Source of the DNA: an archaeon
GTDB lineage: Archaea > AGJL01 > Methanococci > Methanococcales > Methanocaldococcaceae
Direction: 5' to 3'
DNA length: 56,920 nucleotides
Assembly: GCA_024278985.1 (NCBI GenBank)
Contig: JAJRSC010000011.1
Location: forward strand, 1-56,920
Shown: in pieces, positions 18,383 through 28,577 of the stretch
How the letters are laid out: each line of letters starts with the position of its first letter
Position numbering within the stretch: position 1 is the first letter of the stretch
Program-made: the position numbers and the translations under genes
Notes under the pieces: generated by a model
What the model saw: only the letters and a program-made list of their open reading frames with translations
What the model was told of the DNA's origin: nothing
Databases searched by the model: none

Positions 18383-20775
18383 TATCTCCCCTCAACTAAT
18401 ATTTTTTTCCTTATGTTTTCAACATTTTTTAAATATTTCTTATTAAAGATTTTTGCAATTCTTTCAATAGCATCAAGTAAATTTAAAAGTTGTTCTAAGT
18501 AAATGTATAGGTCTCCACTATATATAGATATTTTATATGTTTCATATAAAGCTTTAGATATCTGTCCAGGAGTTTTAGTTGTTGCTCTTAAATTTATAAT
18601 TAGTTGAAGGATTTTCTCATTTTCATCTACTTCTTCAAATTCCATTATTAACTCAGTAAGTTCATCTTTAAGTTTCTTCTCATTTATTTTTCCAAAGTTT
18701 TCTTTTATTATCTCCAAGGCATCAAAAAATTTTATTGGTATATTTATATCTAACAGATTTGAAAGTTTCTGCCTTAAACTGTTTGATATATAAACATTTT
18801 CAAAAGGCATTATTTCCACTATCAACTTTAAAATATCCTTATTTTTTATTACTCCTTCTTTAATTTTTTCTGCTATTTTTGGATATAAAAATGAAATTGC
18901 TACTGCTCTTCCATAGTTAGTTAATTCTCTACCTTTAACCATACCATATTTTTCTAAGTTACTTAAAATTTTGTTTGTTGAAAATGCCTTTCCAATATAT
19001 GGAACTTTATCTATCTCCCTAATCCCTGATGACAATGTGGCTAATGTTTGTTCTTCTTCCTCATCTTCAGTCCATTCTACTACTATATTCTCTGGCTTTG
19101 AAGTTAGTAATTTAAATGCTATTTCATCCTCACTTTCAACCATTTTAGCATGGTACTTCTTACCTACTTCAACCAAAACATAAACCTTTCCAATCTCATG
19201 CATTCCTTTTCTTCCAGCCCTTCCACACATCTGTTGGAATTCAGCAGGAGTTAGCCACTCCCCTCCCATTGCTAAACTTTCCAATATTACAGTTGAGGCT
19301 GGAAAATCAACACCTGCAGATAAGGCAGCAGTTGTTACAACACATTGTAATTTTTGATTAGCAAAATCTTCCTCTATTTTTCTTCTTTTAAAATAATCTA
19401 AACCTGCATGGTAATATTCTGCTTTAATTCCAAAAGATTTTAAAGCTCTTGCTACTTGTTCAGCTCTTCTCCTTGAATATGTAAAGATTAAACACTGTCC
19501 TCTATATCCAAATTTGGATATTGTTCTCCATTCTTTTTTAACAATATCTTTAATTATACTTATCTTATTTCTTTCATTTTTACAAAAAATTAAATGTCTT
19601 TCTAAGGGTACAGGCCTACCTTCATATAAAACCAAATTAGCCCCTAATTTTTTAGCCAAGTCTTTAGGGTTTCCTATTGTAGCTGAAAGATAAATTTTTT
19701 GACAGTTAAATAGATATCTTAATCTTCCAATTAATCCATCTAATCTGGCTCCTCTTTCTTCAAGATTTAAAGAATGAACTTCATCAATAACAACTGTTCC
19801 AACATCTTTTAATTTTTTAGTTCTTATTAAGTAATCTATCCCTTCATAAGTTCCAACTATGATATCAGAATTAATATCTGTATTTACATTAACCTTTTTG
19901 CCAATTCTACCCATTCCAACCCTTAAAGCTACTTTAAATCCTAATTTTTCATATCTTTCTTTAAATTCATTATATTTTTGATTTGCCAGTGCAACCAATG
20001 GAACCAAAAATAAAAACTTCCCTTTTCCTTCCATAAGATTTTTAATTCCTGCTAATTCTCCAATTAAAGTTTTACCAGATGATGTGGCAGAGACAATTAA
20101 TAAATCTTTTCCATCTAATAAACCAGCTTTAATAGCTAAACTCTGAACAGGAAGAAGTTCATTTATTCCTCTTTTTTTAATAAGTTTTTTAAATTCATTA
20201 GGAATATTAAGCTCATCAACTTTATAGGTTTCTATCTTTTTCTCATCTCCAATTAATATATCAAACTTGGTAAGTTCTGGATGATTAAGAGGATTCTTTA
20301 ATTTTAATAATGATATTACTTTATCAACATCTTTAAATTTTCTTAAAAATCTTTCTATTAATTCCTCATTAAGTTTTATCTCATTTTTTACTTCTTCTAT
20401 TGCACAACTTAAACATATCTCTCTCAATCCAAAACTACACTTTGTTTTATTTGATAATTTTTTATAAATTCCTTTTAATAAACAAAATGGACATAATTCA
20501 ATAAATTCATATTTTAATTCTAAACTTTTAATAACATCCTCTACATCTTTATTTGCCAAATAAACTTTTTTTTCTTTTTTTAATAATTCTAAGACCTTTG
20601 AAGGTTGGATAAGCTTATCTCCATATCTACACTTATATAATCTGTATCTATTCCCTACTTTTCTATAACATGCAAATATTTTATTTCTTTTATCTACCTT
20701 TTCTCCCTCTTCAATATTTTTAACATTAACAATCTCAATTTCATCCTTTTTTTTGTGTTTATTTATCAATATCAA
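18382..20775 (-). CDS. Ski2-like DEAD/DEAH helicase with zinc-finger N terminus (DUF5814 type)
   Basis: A 797-residue SF2 helicase. The N-terminal 200 residues hold paired cysteines (CPFCLL; C-F-G-L-R-E-I-CLSC) as in DUF5814-bearing archaeal helicases such as MJ1401. The motor follows: motif I ATSSGKT (about residue 230), motif II DEVH, motif III SATIG, motif VI QMCGRAGRKG (about 513-522), then a winged-helix and helical region. It probably remodels RNA or branched DNA; the exact substrate is unknown. The start is a TTG at 20775 with GAGGGGAT just upstream. It is followed by the DUF6485 gene. Confidence 0.85.
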   Translation of the reverse strand: MILINKHKKKDEIEIVNVKNIEEGEKVDKRNKIFACYRKVGNRYRLYKCRYGDKLIQPSKVLELLKKEKKVYLANKDVEDVIKSLELKYEFIELCPFCLLKGIYKKLSNKTKCSFGLREICLSCAIEEVKNEIKLNEELIERFLRKFKDVDKVISLLKLKNPLNHPELTKFDILIGDEKKIETYKVDELNIPNEFKKLIKKRGINELLPVQSLAIKAGLLDGKDLLIVSATSSGKTLIGELAGIKNLMEGKGKFLFLVPLVALANQKYNEFKERYEKLGFKVALRVGMGRIGKKVNVNTDINSDIIVGTYEGIDYLIRTKKLKDVGTVVIDEVHSLNLEERGARLDGLIGRLRYLFNCQKIYLSATIGNPKDLAKKLGANLVLYEGRPVPLERHLIFCKNERNKISIIKDIVKKEWRTISKFGYRGQCLIFTYSRRRAEQVARALKSFGIKAEYYHAGLDYFKRRKIEEDFANQKLQCVVTTAALSAGVDFPASTVILESLAMGGEWLTPAEFQQMCGRAGRKGMHEIGKVYVLVEVGKKYHAKMVESEDEIAFKLLTSKPENIVVEWTEDEEEEQTLATLSSGIREIDKVPYIGKAFSTNKILSNLEKYGMVKGRELTNYGRAVAISFLYPKIAEKIKEGVIKNKDILKLIVEIMPFENVYISNSLRQKLSNLLDINIPIKFFDALEIIKENFGKINEKKLKDELTELIMEFEEVDENEKILQLIINLRATTKTPGQISKALYETYKISIYSGDLYIYLEQLLNLLDAIERIAKIFNKKYLKNVENIRKKILVEGR

Positions 20776-20789
20776 AAATATCCCCTCTT

Positions 20790-21434
20790 TTAAATTAAAA
20801 TATAGATTCCCAAAAGAATTAAAATAAATCCTGAGATTTTGTTTATTATATTTGGATTAAATTTATAGATTATTTCTTTAATTTCAACCCCTAAAAGATT
20901 TATTAATATTATTGGCAAACCAAAACCTAAGGCATATAAAAATAATGCTATGAAACCAAAATATATATCCTGTTTTGTAGAGACATAGCTAAGAATAGTT
21001 ATTAATATAGGATCTGCACAAGTATTTGTAAGAACTCCATAAAAAAATCCAAAAATAAAAGAGCCAAGATATTTATACTCATTTCTTTTTAAAATATTAT
21101 AAATTTTATTCCATAATCTACTATTTCCTTTCTTTATTGAGATATTATAATTAAAAAATAATAAAACTCCAAAACATATAGCCAATATTCCTGCAAAATA
21201 TTTTATTTTATATAGACCAAATAAATTACCAAATAAAGCAAATACTACCCCTAAAATACTAAACATTGCTGCAAAACCTAAAACAAAAAATAAAGAAACA
21301 AAAAACCCATCTATTTTATTGTTAGATATTGAAAAGGTATATGCCAAAGAAATTGGAAGGATAGATAAAACACATGGACCAAGAGCTGTAAAAATTCCTG
21401 AAAAAAAGATTAATATCAAATCCATATAATTCAC
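20790..21434 (-). CDS. CcdA/DsbD-type transmembrane electron carrier
   Basis: A 214-residue membrane protein with six helices. The two redox cysteines typical of CcdA sit in the first and fourth helices: LGPCVLSILP (about residue 21) and TNTCADPI (about residue 139). CcdA passes electrons from cytosolic thioredoxin to an extracytoplasmic thioredoxin. The next gene upstream in the transcript encodes exactly such a partner, and the two overlap by four bases. Its role may be in cofactor or disulfide reduction outside the membrane. Confidence 0.85.
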   Translation of the reverse strand: MNYMDLILIFFSGIFTALGPCVLSILPISLAYTFSISNNKIDGFFVSLFFVLGFAAMFSILGVVFALFGNLFGLYKIKYFAGILAICFGVLLFFNYNISIKKGNSRLWNKIYNILKRNEYKYLGSFIFGFFYGVLTNTCADPILITILSYVSTKQDIYFGFIALFLYALGFGLPIILINLLGVEIKEIIYKFNPNIINKISGFILILLGIYILI

Positions 21435-21796
21435 TTATATTTTTTAGCTTTTTCTATAACTTCTTCAGGTTTAAGTCCTATAACATAATCAATAACTTTT
21501 CCATCTTTTATATATATAACAGTTGGTAAATATCTAACTCCAAATTTTTCTGCTAAATCTTTATTTTTATTAACATCAATCTCCTCAATATTATAACCCT
21601 CTTCTTTTAATTTTTCAATTGTTGGTTTTAATGCTTTACAATAAGCACACAAATCTGATTCAAAAACTAATATAGTTAATCCTTTTTCATTATTGTATTT
21701 TATATTTGTGTTAATATTATTATTCTCCCCAATACATCCAGAAAATAAAATTATACTGATAACAATTAAAAGTTTTATTATTGTTGTAAGGTTCAT
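21431..21796 (-). CDS. Membrane-anchored thioredoxin-like lipoprotein
   Basis: The protein begins with a signal sequence ending in a lipobox-like FSGC (about residue 19), then a thioredoxin fold with active site CAYC (about residues 49-52) and the cis-proline loop YLPTVIYIKDG. It should sit on the outer face and receive electrons from the CcdA protein encoded next. Three nearby ATGs are possible starts (21808, 21802, 21796); I choose 21796 because it gives the most normal signal peptide, but there is no clear ribosome-binding site. Confidence 0.82.
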   Translation of the reverse strand: MNLTTIIKLLIVISIILFSGCIGENNNINTNIKYNNEKGLTILVFESDLCAYCKALKPTIEKLKEEGYNIEEIDVNKNKDLAEKFGVRYLPTVIYIKDGKVIDYVIGLKPEEVIEKAKKYK

Positions 21797-21896
21797 ATAC
21801 ATCAACATTGATTTTTTGAAAGGTATTTATTCAAATTGCTATAAAAATTTAACCTTAATAACAAATTAATAAGTAAAAAGAAAAAAATAATATTAA

Positions 21897-22520
21897 TTAC
21901 TTTAAAACTTTTCCAGTCCTTAAATACCATATATATAAATCAAGTTCAGATAATTTTAGTTCTGTTTCTTTTCCAATTTCTTCTAAAATTTTCTCAATTT
22001 CTAAATATCTTTTTCTTGTTAATGATTTTGGAATCTCACTTATATATTGGTTGTCATATAACTCTCTTAAAATGTGTCTATCAATTATAGCAACATTATC
22101 ATATCCTACATTTCTTAAAAAGTGGGATGCTTCTTTATATCCTAAACCTTTTATATTTTTAACTAAAAATTCCCTTGCTTTTCTTTCATCCTTATAGTTG
22201 GTAATAATATCCTTTATATTCTTATATTGTCTTGCTCTTATAATGAAATCAGCCCTCTTTTTATAATATCTATGTCCAAGTTCTTTTAATTTTTTTTCTA
22301 ACTCTTCTCTATTTAAATATAAAAATCCATTATCAATTTCTTTCTGAATCTTAATACATTTTTCAGCAGAAAAATTTGCTGTTAATAAACAAAAACATAA
22401 CTCTTTAAACCATTCCTCATTACTTTTATTTTTAAATTCTTTAAACTCTAATATCCTTTTATTAATAACTTTTGAAATAGGAGATGATTTTAATTTATTT
22501 ATTTTATCTATTAATTCCAA
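21897..22520 (-). CDS. ogg: 8-oxoguanine DNA glycosylase/lyase, Ogg2 type
   Basis: Ogg removes oxidised guanine, preventing G-to-T mutations. The 207-residue form is the short archaeal Ogg2. The helix-hairpin-helix VKNIKGLGYKEASHFLRNVG carries the catalytic Lys (near residue 133), and the conserved Asp is in AIIDRHILREL (about residue 151). The C-terminal Lys-rich end GKVLK fits the family, which uses its C terminus in recognition. The start is TTG at 22520 with AGTGATAA upstream. It follows gatE by seven bases. Confidence 0.9.
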   Translation of the reverse strand: MELIDKINKLKSSPISKVINKRILEFKEFKNKSNEEWFKELCFCLLTANFSAEKCIKIQKEIDNGFLYLNREELEKKLKELGHRYYKKRADFIIRARQYKNIKDIITNYKDERKAREFLVKNIKGLGYKEASHFLRNVGYDNVAIIDRHILRELYDNQYISEIPKSLTRKRYLEIEKILEEIGKETELKLSELDLYIWYLRTGKVLK

Positions 22521-22527
22521 ATTATCA

Positions 22528-24413
22528 CTATAAATATTCTTTAATCTTATTTCTTAATATTTCATTTACCATTTTACCATCAGCTTTTCCTCTTAACTTA
22601 GCCATACATCTTCCCATTAACATACCTAAAGCTTTTTCTTTTTTCTCTTTAACTATTTCAATATTCTCTCTAATAATCTCATCTATTATTTTCTCAACTT
22701 CTTCTCTGTCTAACCCTTTAAGTCCTTTAATCTCCAAAATATAGTCAATATCTTTATCTGGATTTTCACAAAATCCTTTTAATACCTCAATTATTCCCTC
22801 TTTAGCAAGTTTTCCAGTAGATACTGCTTTAAATATTTCATCAAAATGTTTATCTCTTAAGTTATCTATATTGTATCCTTCTCTTCTAACTTCTTTTAAT
22901 GTCTCTTCTAAAGTTTTTGCAATTATTGTTGGTTTAACATTCTTTTTATATTTTTTACATAACTCTTCAAATAAATCAGCATAATAACCATAAACCAATT
23001 TTTTGGCTAACTCATCATTTAATTTATACTCTTTCTTAAATCTTTCAATTTTTTCCTCAGGTAATTCTGGAAGATTGTTTTTAATTTTTTCTATTCTACT
23101 CTTATCTATAACAATTGGAGGAATATCTGTTTCAGGATACATTCTTGCAGCTCCAGGAAGAGGTCTTAAATATGATGTGTTTCCATCTTCTAATGCCCTT
23201 CTTGTCTCTTCTGGAACTCCAATTATTGCCTCTTTTGCTCTTTCAATTACAGCCTCTAATGCCTTATCAACCTTTTCCTCTTTATCTGCTATAATGATTA
23301 TTGCATCTTTTTCATCAACATTTAGAAATTCTCTTAATTTTTTAACTTCTTCCTCACTAATTCCATACTTTGGAAGTTCATCAGTATGGAAGAGTCCTTT
23401 AACTCCTGCTACTACTTTAGCTCTATCTGAAAACTCAGTTCCTAATCTTCTACCTGGTTGTATCTCTTTTCCAACTAATCCAGCAAATTCTTTTAAAATA
23501 ATAGCCTTAACTTTTCCATTGTTTTTTAAAGCATTTTGAATAATTTTTGATTTACAATCTTTAAATATTTCAGTAACATCATATATTTTATCTATAACGT
23601 AGGCATTTCTTTTTTTAAGTTCATCTCTAATTTTTAATAAATTAATCTGTCTTATAACTTCATTCTCCACAACTTTCTCAATTAAATCTAATTCAGAAAC
23701 TCCTTTTATTTCAACTCTTGCACCATCTTTTATAGATATATTAATATCCTGTCTTATTGTTCCTATTCCTCTCTTAACTTTCCCAGTAGCTCTTAAAATT
23801 TCTCCAATTCTCTTGGCAGTTTCTTTTGCCATTTTTGGGCTTTTTATATCTGGAGCTGTTGAAATTTCAACCAATGGAATTCCTAACCTATCAAGATTAT
23901 AAACAACTATTTCCCCCTTATCCTCAACTTTCCTTGCAGCATCTTCTTCTAAACATAAACTTTCTATTCCTACTCTACCCTCAGAAGTTTCAACATATCC
24001 ATTATATGCTAAAAACATAGTTCTTTGAATCCTGAAGTGTTAGAACCATCTATAACTATCTTTCTCATAACATAAGATACATCTACAATATTCATATTCA
24101 TTAATAAAGCAACTTCTAAGGCAATATCTATTGCCTCCTCACTTGGTAAATGAGGAGGTTCTTCATCTAATTCAACTAAACAGCAGTTATCTTTACAGTA
24201 TTGATAAATAAACTTCTTTCCTTTTCTCATCTCTAATAATGCTGCTCTATCTATCTCTCCCATTTCACTTAATGTAGGTCTCAATATTCTAAAAACTTCT
24301 CCATCAACTTTATCAGATAAAACTGTAGGACAATGACAAAATAATTTTCTTTTAGTATTTAATTGCTGATGAATCTCTAAACCTACCTTTAAACCAATTT
24401 TTTCATAATCCAT
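22528..24413 (-). pseudogene. gatE: Glu-tRNA(Gln) amidotransferase subunit E, frameshifted
   Basis: GatE, with GatD, converts Glu-tRNA(Gln) to Gln-tRNA(Gln), the only route to that tRNA in most archaea. The N-terminal part (from ATG 24413, [18 protein letters not shown]) runs to DGSNTSGF, then shifts frame; the other frame resumes with [17 protein letters not shown] and continues to the end. Restoring one T (an A on the plus strand, near 24027-24029) gives GFQRTMF, as in the family, and a full 628-residue protein. The C-terminal half contains the GatB/E insert and the Yqey-like tail. Since the function is essential, I suspect a base-calling error; a real frameshift cannot be excluded. Confidence 0.93.
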
Positions 24414-24471
24414 AAGCATATACACCCTAAAAATTTTATTTTATTAAAATAAGATTCAAGATTAAAATATC

Positions 24472-25434
24472 TTACCATTTTAACAATGTTAAGATAAATG
24501 ATAACACACCTATTAAAGTTAATATATATGATATTGTATAAAGCTGTTTAAATAGCATAAATGGAGAAAATGCCCTAACAATTCCTGCCAAGATACCAAA
24601 TATAAATGCTACTGTTAAATTTATAATAATATTTATTGGATTGTCAAATGTTGGAGGAATTCCTAAGTAAAGAGTTGAAAATAAAGAACCCAATACAATT
24701 AATAAAAACTCATAACCAGCAATATATAACCCTCTATATTTTCCCATCAATTCCATAACAGAGCCATCTATAACATCTGCTTTTGTGTGTGTTATAGAAA
24801 AAGGATATTCTTTAATCATTATTAAGTAACTTACAAAATAAACAATTCCTCCTAAAATTCCTGCTAATGATAATATATATGGTTTTCCAGATAAGTCATT
24901 AATGTAAATTGAACCTGAACTAACAAAAGGTAAAAACATAGCTAAATAAAAAGGAAATGAGCCTATAGTTATAAATTTTAGATTTCTTAAGGCACTTAAC
25001 TGTTCTAAGGATTGTTTAGCAATATTAATAAATTTAGTTCCTTTACATTCATCAATATATGGCATTCTCCAGCCCATTATTGAACAAGATAAAGAACCAT
25101 AAACAACATATAAAAGTTCTTCAATTTTTAATAAACCAGCAATTAAAATAATATTGGCTATGTTTAAAGTTGTTGTAACCAATAAAATCCAAAGTACTAT
25201 TATAGAAACATAAGGAAAAGTATTATAAAAATTTGGATATAATGCATCTGGTTTTTTTAGGGATTTATAGATAAATTTAAAAAATGCCCAAAATCCTGGA
25301 GCTAAAATACTTGGTCCTACTCTTTGCTGGATTCTTGCCTGTATTTTCCTCTGAATTCCTGGGATAAGTGTAGAAATAACAAAAGCTAAGGAAGGAATTC
25401 CAATAATTGATAAAAAATAATAAACAATATCCAT
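24472..25434 (-). CDS. ehbO: Energy-converting hydrogenase, NuoH-like membrane subunit (EhbO)
   Basis: A 320-residue membrane protein with about eight helices, homologous to NuoH/EchB. The signature around IQRKIQARIQQRVGP (about residues 27-41) and the charged loop EYPFSITHTKADVIDGS (about 204-220) are typical. It anchors the hydrogenase and takes part in ion-driven ferredoxin reduction. The next gene upstream in the transcript is the NuoB-like subunit, overlapping by one base. The isolated M-O pair resembles the scattered Ehb genes of Methanocaldococcus more than the Eha operon; that choice is inference. Confidence 0.78.
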   Translation of the reverse strand: MDIVYYFLSIIGIPSLAFVISTLIPGIQRKIQARIQQRVGPSILAPGFWAFFKFIYKSLKKPDALYPNFYNTFPYVSIIVLWILLVTTTLNIANIILIAGLLKIEELLYVVYGSLSCSIMGWRMPYIDECKGTKFINIAKQSLEQLSALRNLKFITIGSFPFYLAMFLPFVSSGSIYINDLSGKPYILSLAGILGGIVYFVSYLIMIKEYPFSITHTKADVIDGSVMELMGKYRGLYIAGYEFLLIVLGSLFSTLYLGIPPTFDNPINIIINLTVAFIFGILAGIVRAFSPFMLFKQLYTISYILTLIGVLSFILTLLKW

Positions 25435-25880
25435 TATTTCTCCTCTAATATTTTTGGTATTGCTTTAACAATCCCAGCAATAATATCCTCAGGTCTTGGA
25501 GCACATCCAGGAACTTTTACATCAACAGGAATAATCTTTTCTAATGGACCATCAATAAAATCAGATGTTCCTAAATCCCCTCCTATATTTCCATAAACCC
25601 CTCCCATTAAAGCACATGAACCAACTGCAACAACTGCCTTGGGTTCTGGAACTTTCTTATATATTTTTACTAATGAGTCTTTAACAAACTTAGTTATACA
25701 TCCAGTAATAACTAAAATATCTGCTTCTCTTGGGTTAAAGGTTAAAAAACATTGATACTGTTCAGCATCATAATATGGAGATAGAACTGCATTTATTGCC
25801 TCAATATCACAACCATTACATCCACCAGTCCCAATAACCATAACATGAATACAGTTTTTCCTTGAGATTTTTTTTAACAT
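25434..25880 (-). CDS. ehbM: Energy-converting hydrogenase small subunit (EhbM)
   Basis: A 148-residue NuoB-like small subunit carrying one [4Fe-4S] cluster. The ligand pattern is visible as GGCNGCD (about residues 18-24), GSCALMGG and [11 protein letters not shown]. In Ehb it connects the nickel site to ferredoxin for biosynthetic CO2 fixation. The catalytic large subunit (EhbN) is not nearby. GGGATAAG precedes the ATG at 25880, and a perfect 22-base palindrome lies directly before it. Confidence 0.8.
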   Translation of the reverse strand: MLKKISRKNCIHVMVIGTGGCNGCDIEAINAVLSPYYDAEQYQCFLTFNPREADILVITGCITKFVKDSLVKIYKKVPEPKAVVAVGSCALMGGVYGNIGGDLGTSDFIDGPLEKIIPVDVKVPGCAPRPEDIIAGIVKAIPKILEEK

Positions 25881-25894
25881 AACTTATCCCAAAT

Positions 25895-25916
25895 TTATCA
25901 TTATTAATAATGATAA
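25895..25916 (-). promoter_or_regulatory. Perfect 22-base palindrome upstream of ehbM
   Basis: TTATCATTATT and its exact reverse complement AATAATGATAA abut at 25895-25916, 15 bases before the ehbM start. A TATA-like TATTAATAATATAAT lies just upstream on the minus strand (about 25920-25935), so transcription would start within the palindrome. The position and perfect symmetry suggest a repressor site. The sequence loosely resembles Fur-type boxes, but no regulator is identified. Confidence 0.45.
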
Positions 25917-26288
25917 TTCTTCTATTATATTATTAATATTTTATGAGTATATTGTAAATTTATATATTTACTTTAATTAAAATATGATAATATATCTTTG
26001 TCAATTTTAAGAGAGATTATATAATAACACCTACATACATAAATATATATTTTCATAAAATATATTACCCAATTTAAATGATTTAAAAATTATCATCTGG
26101 TTAGAACTATAGGAAATAAAAACAATTAAATCAATATGTAAGGAGATTTTAGGGATTAATCGAATATTTATAATTTTAAATAGTATAGATAATTACATTC
26201 TAATTATTTAATTTATTATTTCAATAGAAAATTTTATAATTTTAATAATTTTATTTTATTTTGAAAAATCTTAAACTGTGTGATTTTT
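25917..26288. other. 370-base intergenic region, AT-rich, divergent promoters
   Basis: The region lies between the start of ehbM (minus) and the DHH nuclease gene (plus). I see several TATA-like runs (for example TTTATATATTTA near 25959-25970 and AATATATATTTT near 26041), no open frame longer than about 30 codons, no C/D box or tRNA-like element and no repeat array. It is unusually long for this compact sequence, so a short regulatory RNA remains possible, though nothing specific supports one. Confidence 0.4.
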
Positions 26289-28577
26289 ATGATAGTAAAA
26301 TGTCCAATTTGTGATGGTACTGGAAAAAAGATTATCAAGTATAAAGTATGCCCTGTTTGTGAGGGAACTGGATTTTTAGATGAATTTTCACCAAAAGAAC
26401 ATTTAAAAAGAGTTTCTAAAAGAGCAACTTATGACTTAGATTATGGAGAAATCCCATGTCCAAAATGTAAAGGAGAGGGAAAAGTTCCTGTTTATGCAAA
26501 ATGTGATTACTGTGGAGGTAGTGGAAAGGTTGTTAAATGTGAAAGATGTGGAGCTATAATTGGAAGATATCCAGATTTTAAAGACAGAGTTTTATGTGAT
26601 AAATGTCTAAAAGAAGAAGAGGAAAGAAAAAAAGGATTAAGAAATGTTTATGTATTTGATGATGTAGCAACATTTTATGATGTTGAGCCAGGTAAGTTTT
26701 ATAAAGGAACTGTAACAAGAATAGAAAAATATGGAGCCTTTATTAATTTAAATGAAAAAGTTAGAGGATTATTAAGAGCAAGAGATATGATTTCCTTAAA
26801 ATTAGATGATTTAAAAGTTGGTGATGAAATTATTGTCCAAGCAGTTGATGTTAGACCTGAAAAAAGAGAAATAGATTTTAAATATATCCCACTCTCCACT
26901 TATGACTTAATTAAATTTGAGAAAGAAGTTCCTATAATGAAGATTAAAGAAATTGCAGAAAAAATGGTTGAATTAAGAGACCAGGTAGTTCATATAGTTG
27001 GAGAAGTTGTACAAATAGTTCAAACTCCAGGACCTACAATATTTACAGTAACAGATGGAACTGATTTTACATGGGTTGCTGCTTTAGAAATAGCAGGTTT
27101 AAGAGCTCATCCAGAGGTTAAAGTTGGAGATATTATAGATGTTGTAGGTAGAGTAAATATAAGAGATGGAAGACTACAAATTGAAAGAATAAGATTAAAA
27201 AAACTTGATGGAGAAGAAGCTGAAAAAATAAGAAAAGAGATAGAGAGAGAAATTGATATAAGAGCAGAACCAGCTAAGGATATTCCATTTTTAGTTAAAA
27301 GTGAGGTCTTAGAAAAATTAAGGCCAAAAATGGCAGATATTGCTAAAAGAATAAGAAAGGCAATTTTAGATGGAAGGCCTATAATAGTAAGACATCACGC
27401 AGATACTGATGGTTATTGTGGAGGACTTGCTTTAGAAAAAGCAATATTACCTATAATTGATAAATTTGCTATTGATGTAGATGCAATATGGCATTTCTTT
27501 AAAAGAAGACCATCAAAAGCTCCATTTTATGAATTAGAAGATGTAACTAAAGATTTAGTTTATTCTATTGAAGACTCTTTAAAATTTGGTCAAAAATTAC
27601 CATTGATTGTATTAATAGATAATGGAAGTACTGATGAAGATATTCCAGCAATATCAAAGGCTAAGGCCTATGGAATTGAGGTTATTGTTATAGACCATCA
27701 TTTTCCTGGAGAAGTTAAAGATGGTAGAGCTGAGATTGATGATTATGTAGATGCCCATGTAAATCCTTATTTAGTTGGTGGAGATAGTAATTTAACAGCT
27801 GGAGTTTTGGGAACTGAAATAGCAAGGATGATAAATCCAGATATTGAGGAGGAAATAAAACATCTTCCAGGGATTGCTGTTGTAGCAGACCATGCAAAAG
27901 GTGAGGAAGTAGAACAGTATATAAAAATAGCTTTAGATAGAATTAATGAACTTAGTAAAAAATATGGATTAAATAAAAAGTATAATAGAGAATATTTAGA
28001 AAAGATAGGTTTATGTATGGATTTTGAGGCATTTTATTTAAGATTTATGGATGGAAGGGGAATAGTTGATGATATCTTAGCAACAAATATTAAAGATTTT
28101 AGAAGACATGAAAATCTAATAAATATTTTATATGAGCAAGCTATGAAAATGGTAGAAAGACAAATGAAGGCAGTACTTCCTGCCTTAAAAACTTCATTCT
28201 GGGACAATGGCATAATATTAAATACCTTAGATGTAGAAAAGTATGCCCATAAATTTACATTCCCACCTCCAGGAAAAACTACAGGTTTTGCTCATGACTA
28301 TATAGTCCAAAAATATGGAGAAGATAAACCAATTATAACACTCTCCTATGGGCCAGATTTTGCTGTGGTAAGGGCTACTGATGCAGTTCATGAGAATTAT
28401 GATTTTAATTTAAATATTATTGTTGAGAAACTTATGGAAGAAATTCCAGAGGCATCTATAGATGGAGGAGGTCATGAGTGTGCTGGCTCTATAAAATTTG
28501 TTGAAGGTTTAAGAGATAGAGTAATAAATAGGTTTATAGAAATTATCAGTAGAATGAAACCAAAGGTGAAACATTGA
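26289..28577 (+). CDS. DHH-family nuclease with DnaJ-type zinc fingers, S1 and OB domains
   Basis: A 762-residue multidomain protein. Order: DnaJ-like zinc-finger repeats (CPICDGTG, CPVCEGTG, CPKCKGEG, CDYCGGSG; residues 4-80), an S1 RNA-binding domain (about 125-195), an OB-fold nucleic-acid domain (about 225-300), then RecJ-like DHH and DHHA1 domains with HHADTDG (about 363), DNGSTDED, DHHFPG, ADHAKG and the final GGHECAG. It is probably a single-strand DNA or RNA exonuclease of the archaeal RecJ family. The ATG at 26289 follows GTGTGAT and is preferred to the GTG at 26280. Its end overlaps the UMP kinase start. Confidence 0.85.
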   Translation: MIVKCPICDGTGKKIIKYKVCPVCEGTGFLDEFSPKEHLKRVSKRATYDLDYGEIPCPKCKGEGKVPVYAKCDYCGGSGKVVKCERCGAIIGRYPDFKDRVLCDKCLKEEEERKKGLRNVYVFDDVATFYDVEPGKFYKGTVTRIEKYGAFINLNEKVRGLLRARDMISLKLDDLKVGDEIIVQAVDVRPEKREIDFKYIPLSTYDLIKFEKEVPIMKIKEIAEKMVELRDQVVHIVGEVVQIVQTPGPTIFTVTDGTDFTWVAALEIAGLRAHPEVKVGDIIDVVGRVNIRDGRLQIERIRLKKLDGEEAEKIRKEIEREIDIRAEPAKDIPFLVKSEVLEKLRPKMADIAKRIRKAILDGRPIIVRHHADTDGYCGGLALEKAILPIIDKFAIDVDAIWHFFKRRPSKAPFYELEDVTKDLVYSIEDSLKFGQKLPLIVLIDNGSTDEDIPAISKAKAYGIEVIVIDHHFPGEVKDGRAEIDDYVDAHVNPYLVGGDSNLTAGVLGTEIARMINPDIEEEIKHLPGIAVVADHAKGEEVEQYIKIALDRINELSKKYGLNKKYNREYLEKIGLCMDFEAFYLRFMDGRGIVDDILATNIKDFRRHENLINILYEQAMKMVERQMKAVLPALKTSFWDNGIILNTLDVEKYAHKFTFPPPGKTTGFAHDYIVQKYGEDKPIITLSYGPDFAVVRATDAVHENYDFNLNIIVEKLMEEIPEASIDGGGHECAGSIKFVEGLRDRVINRFIEIISRMKPKVKH

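Noticed and set aside
21897-22520. Ogg deficiency as a cause of the G-to-T stops
   Set aside because: The ogg gene looks complete with its catalytic Lys and Asp, and four sites chosen because they create stops cannot establish a mutation spectrum.
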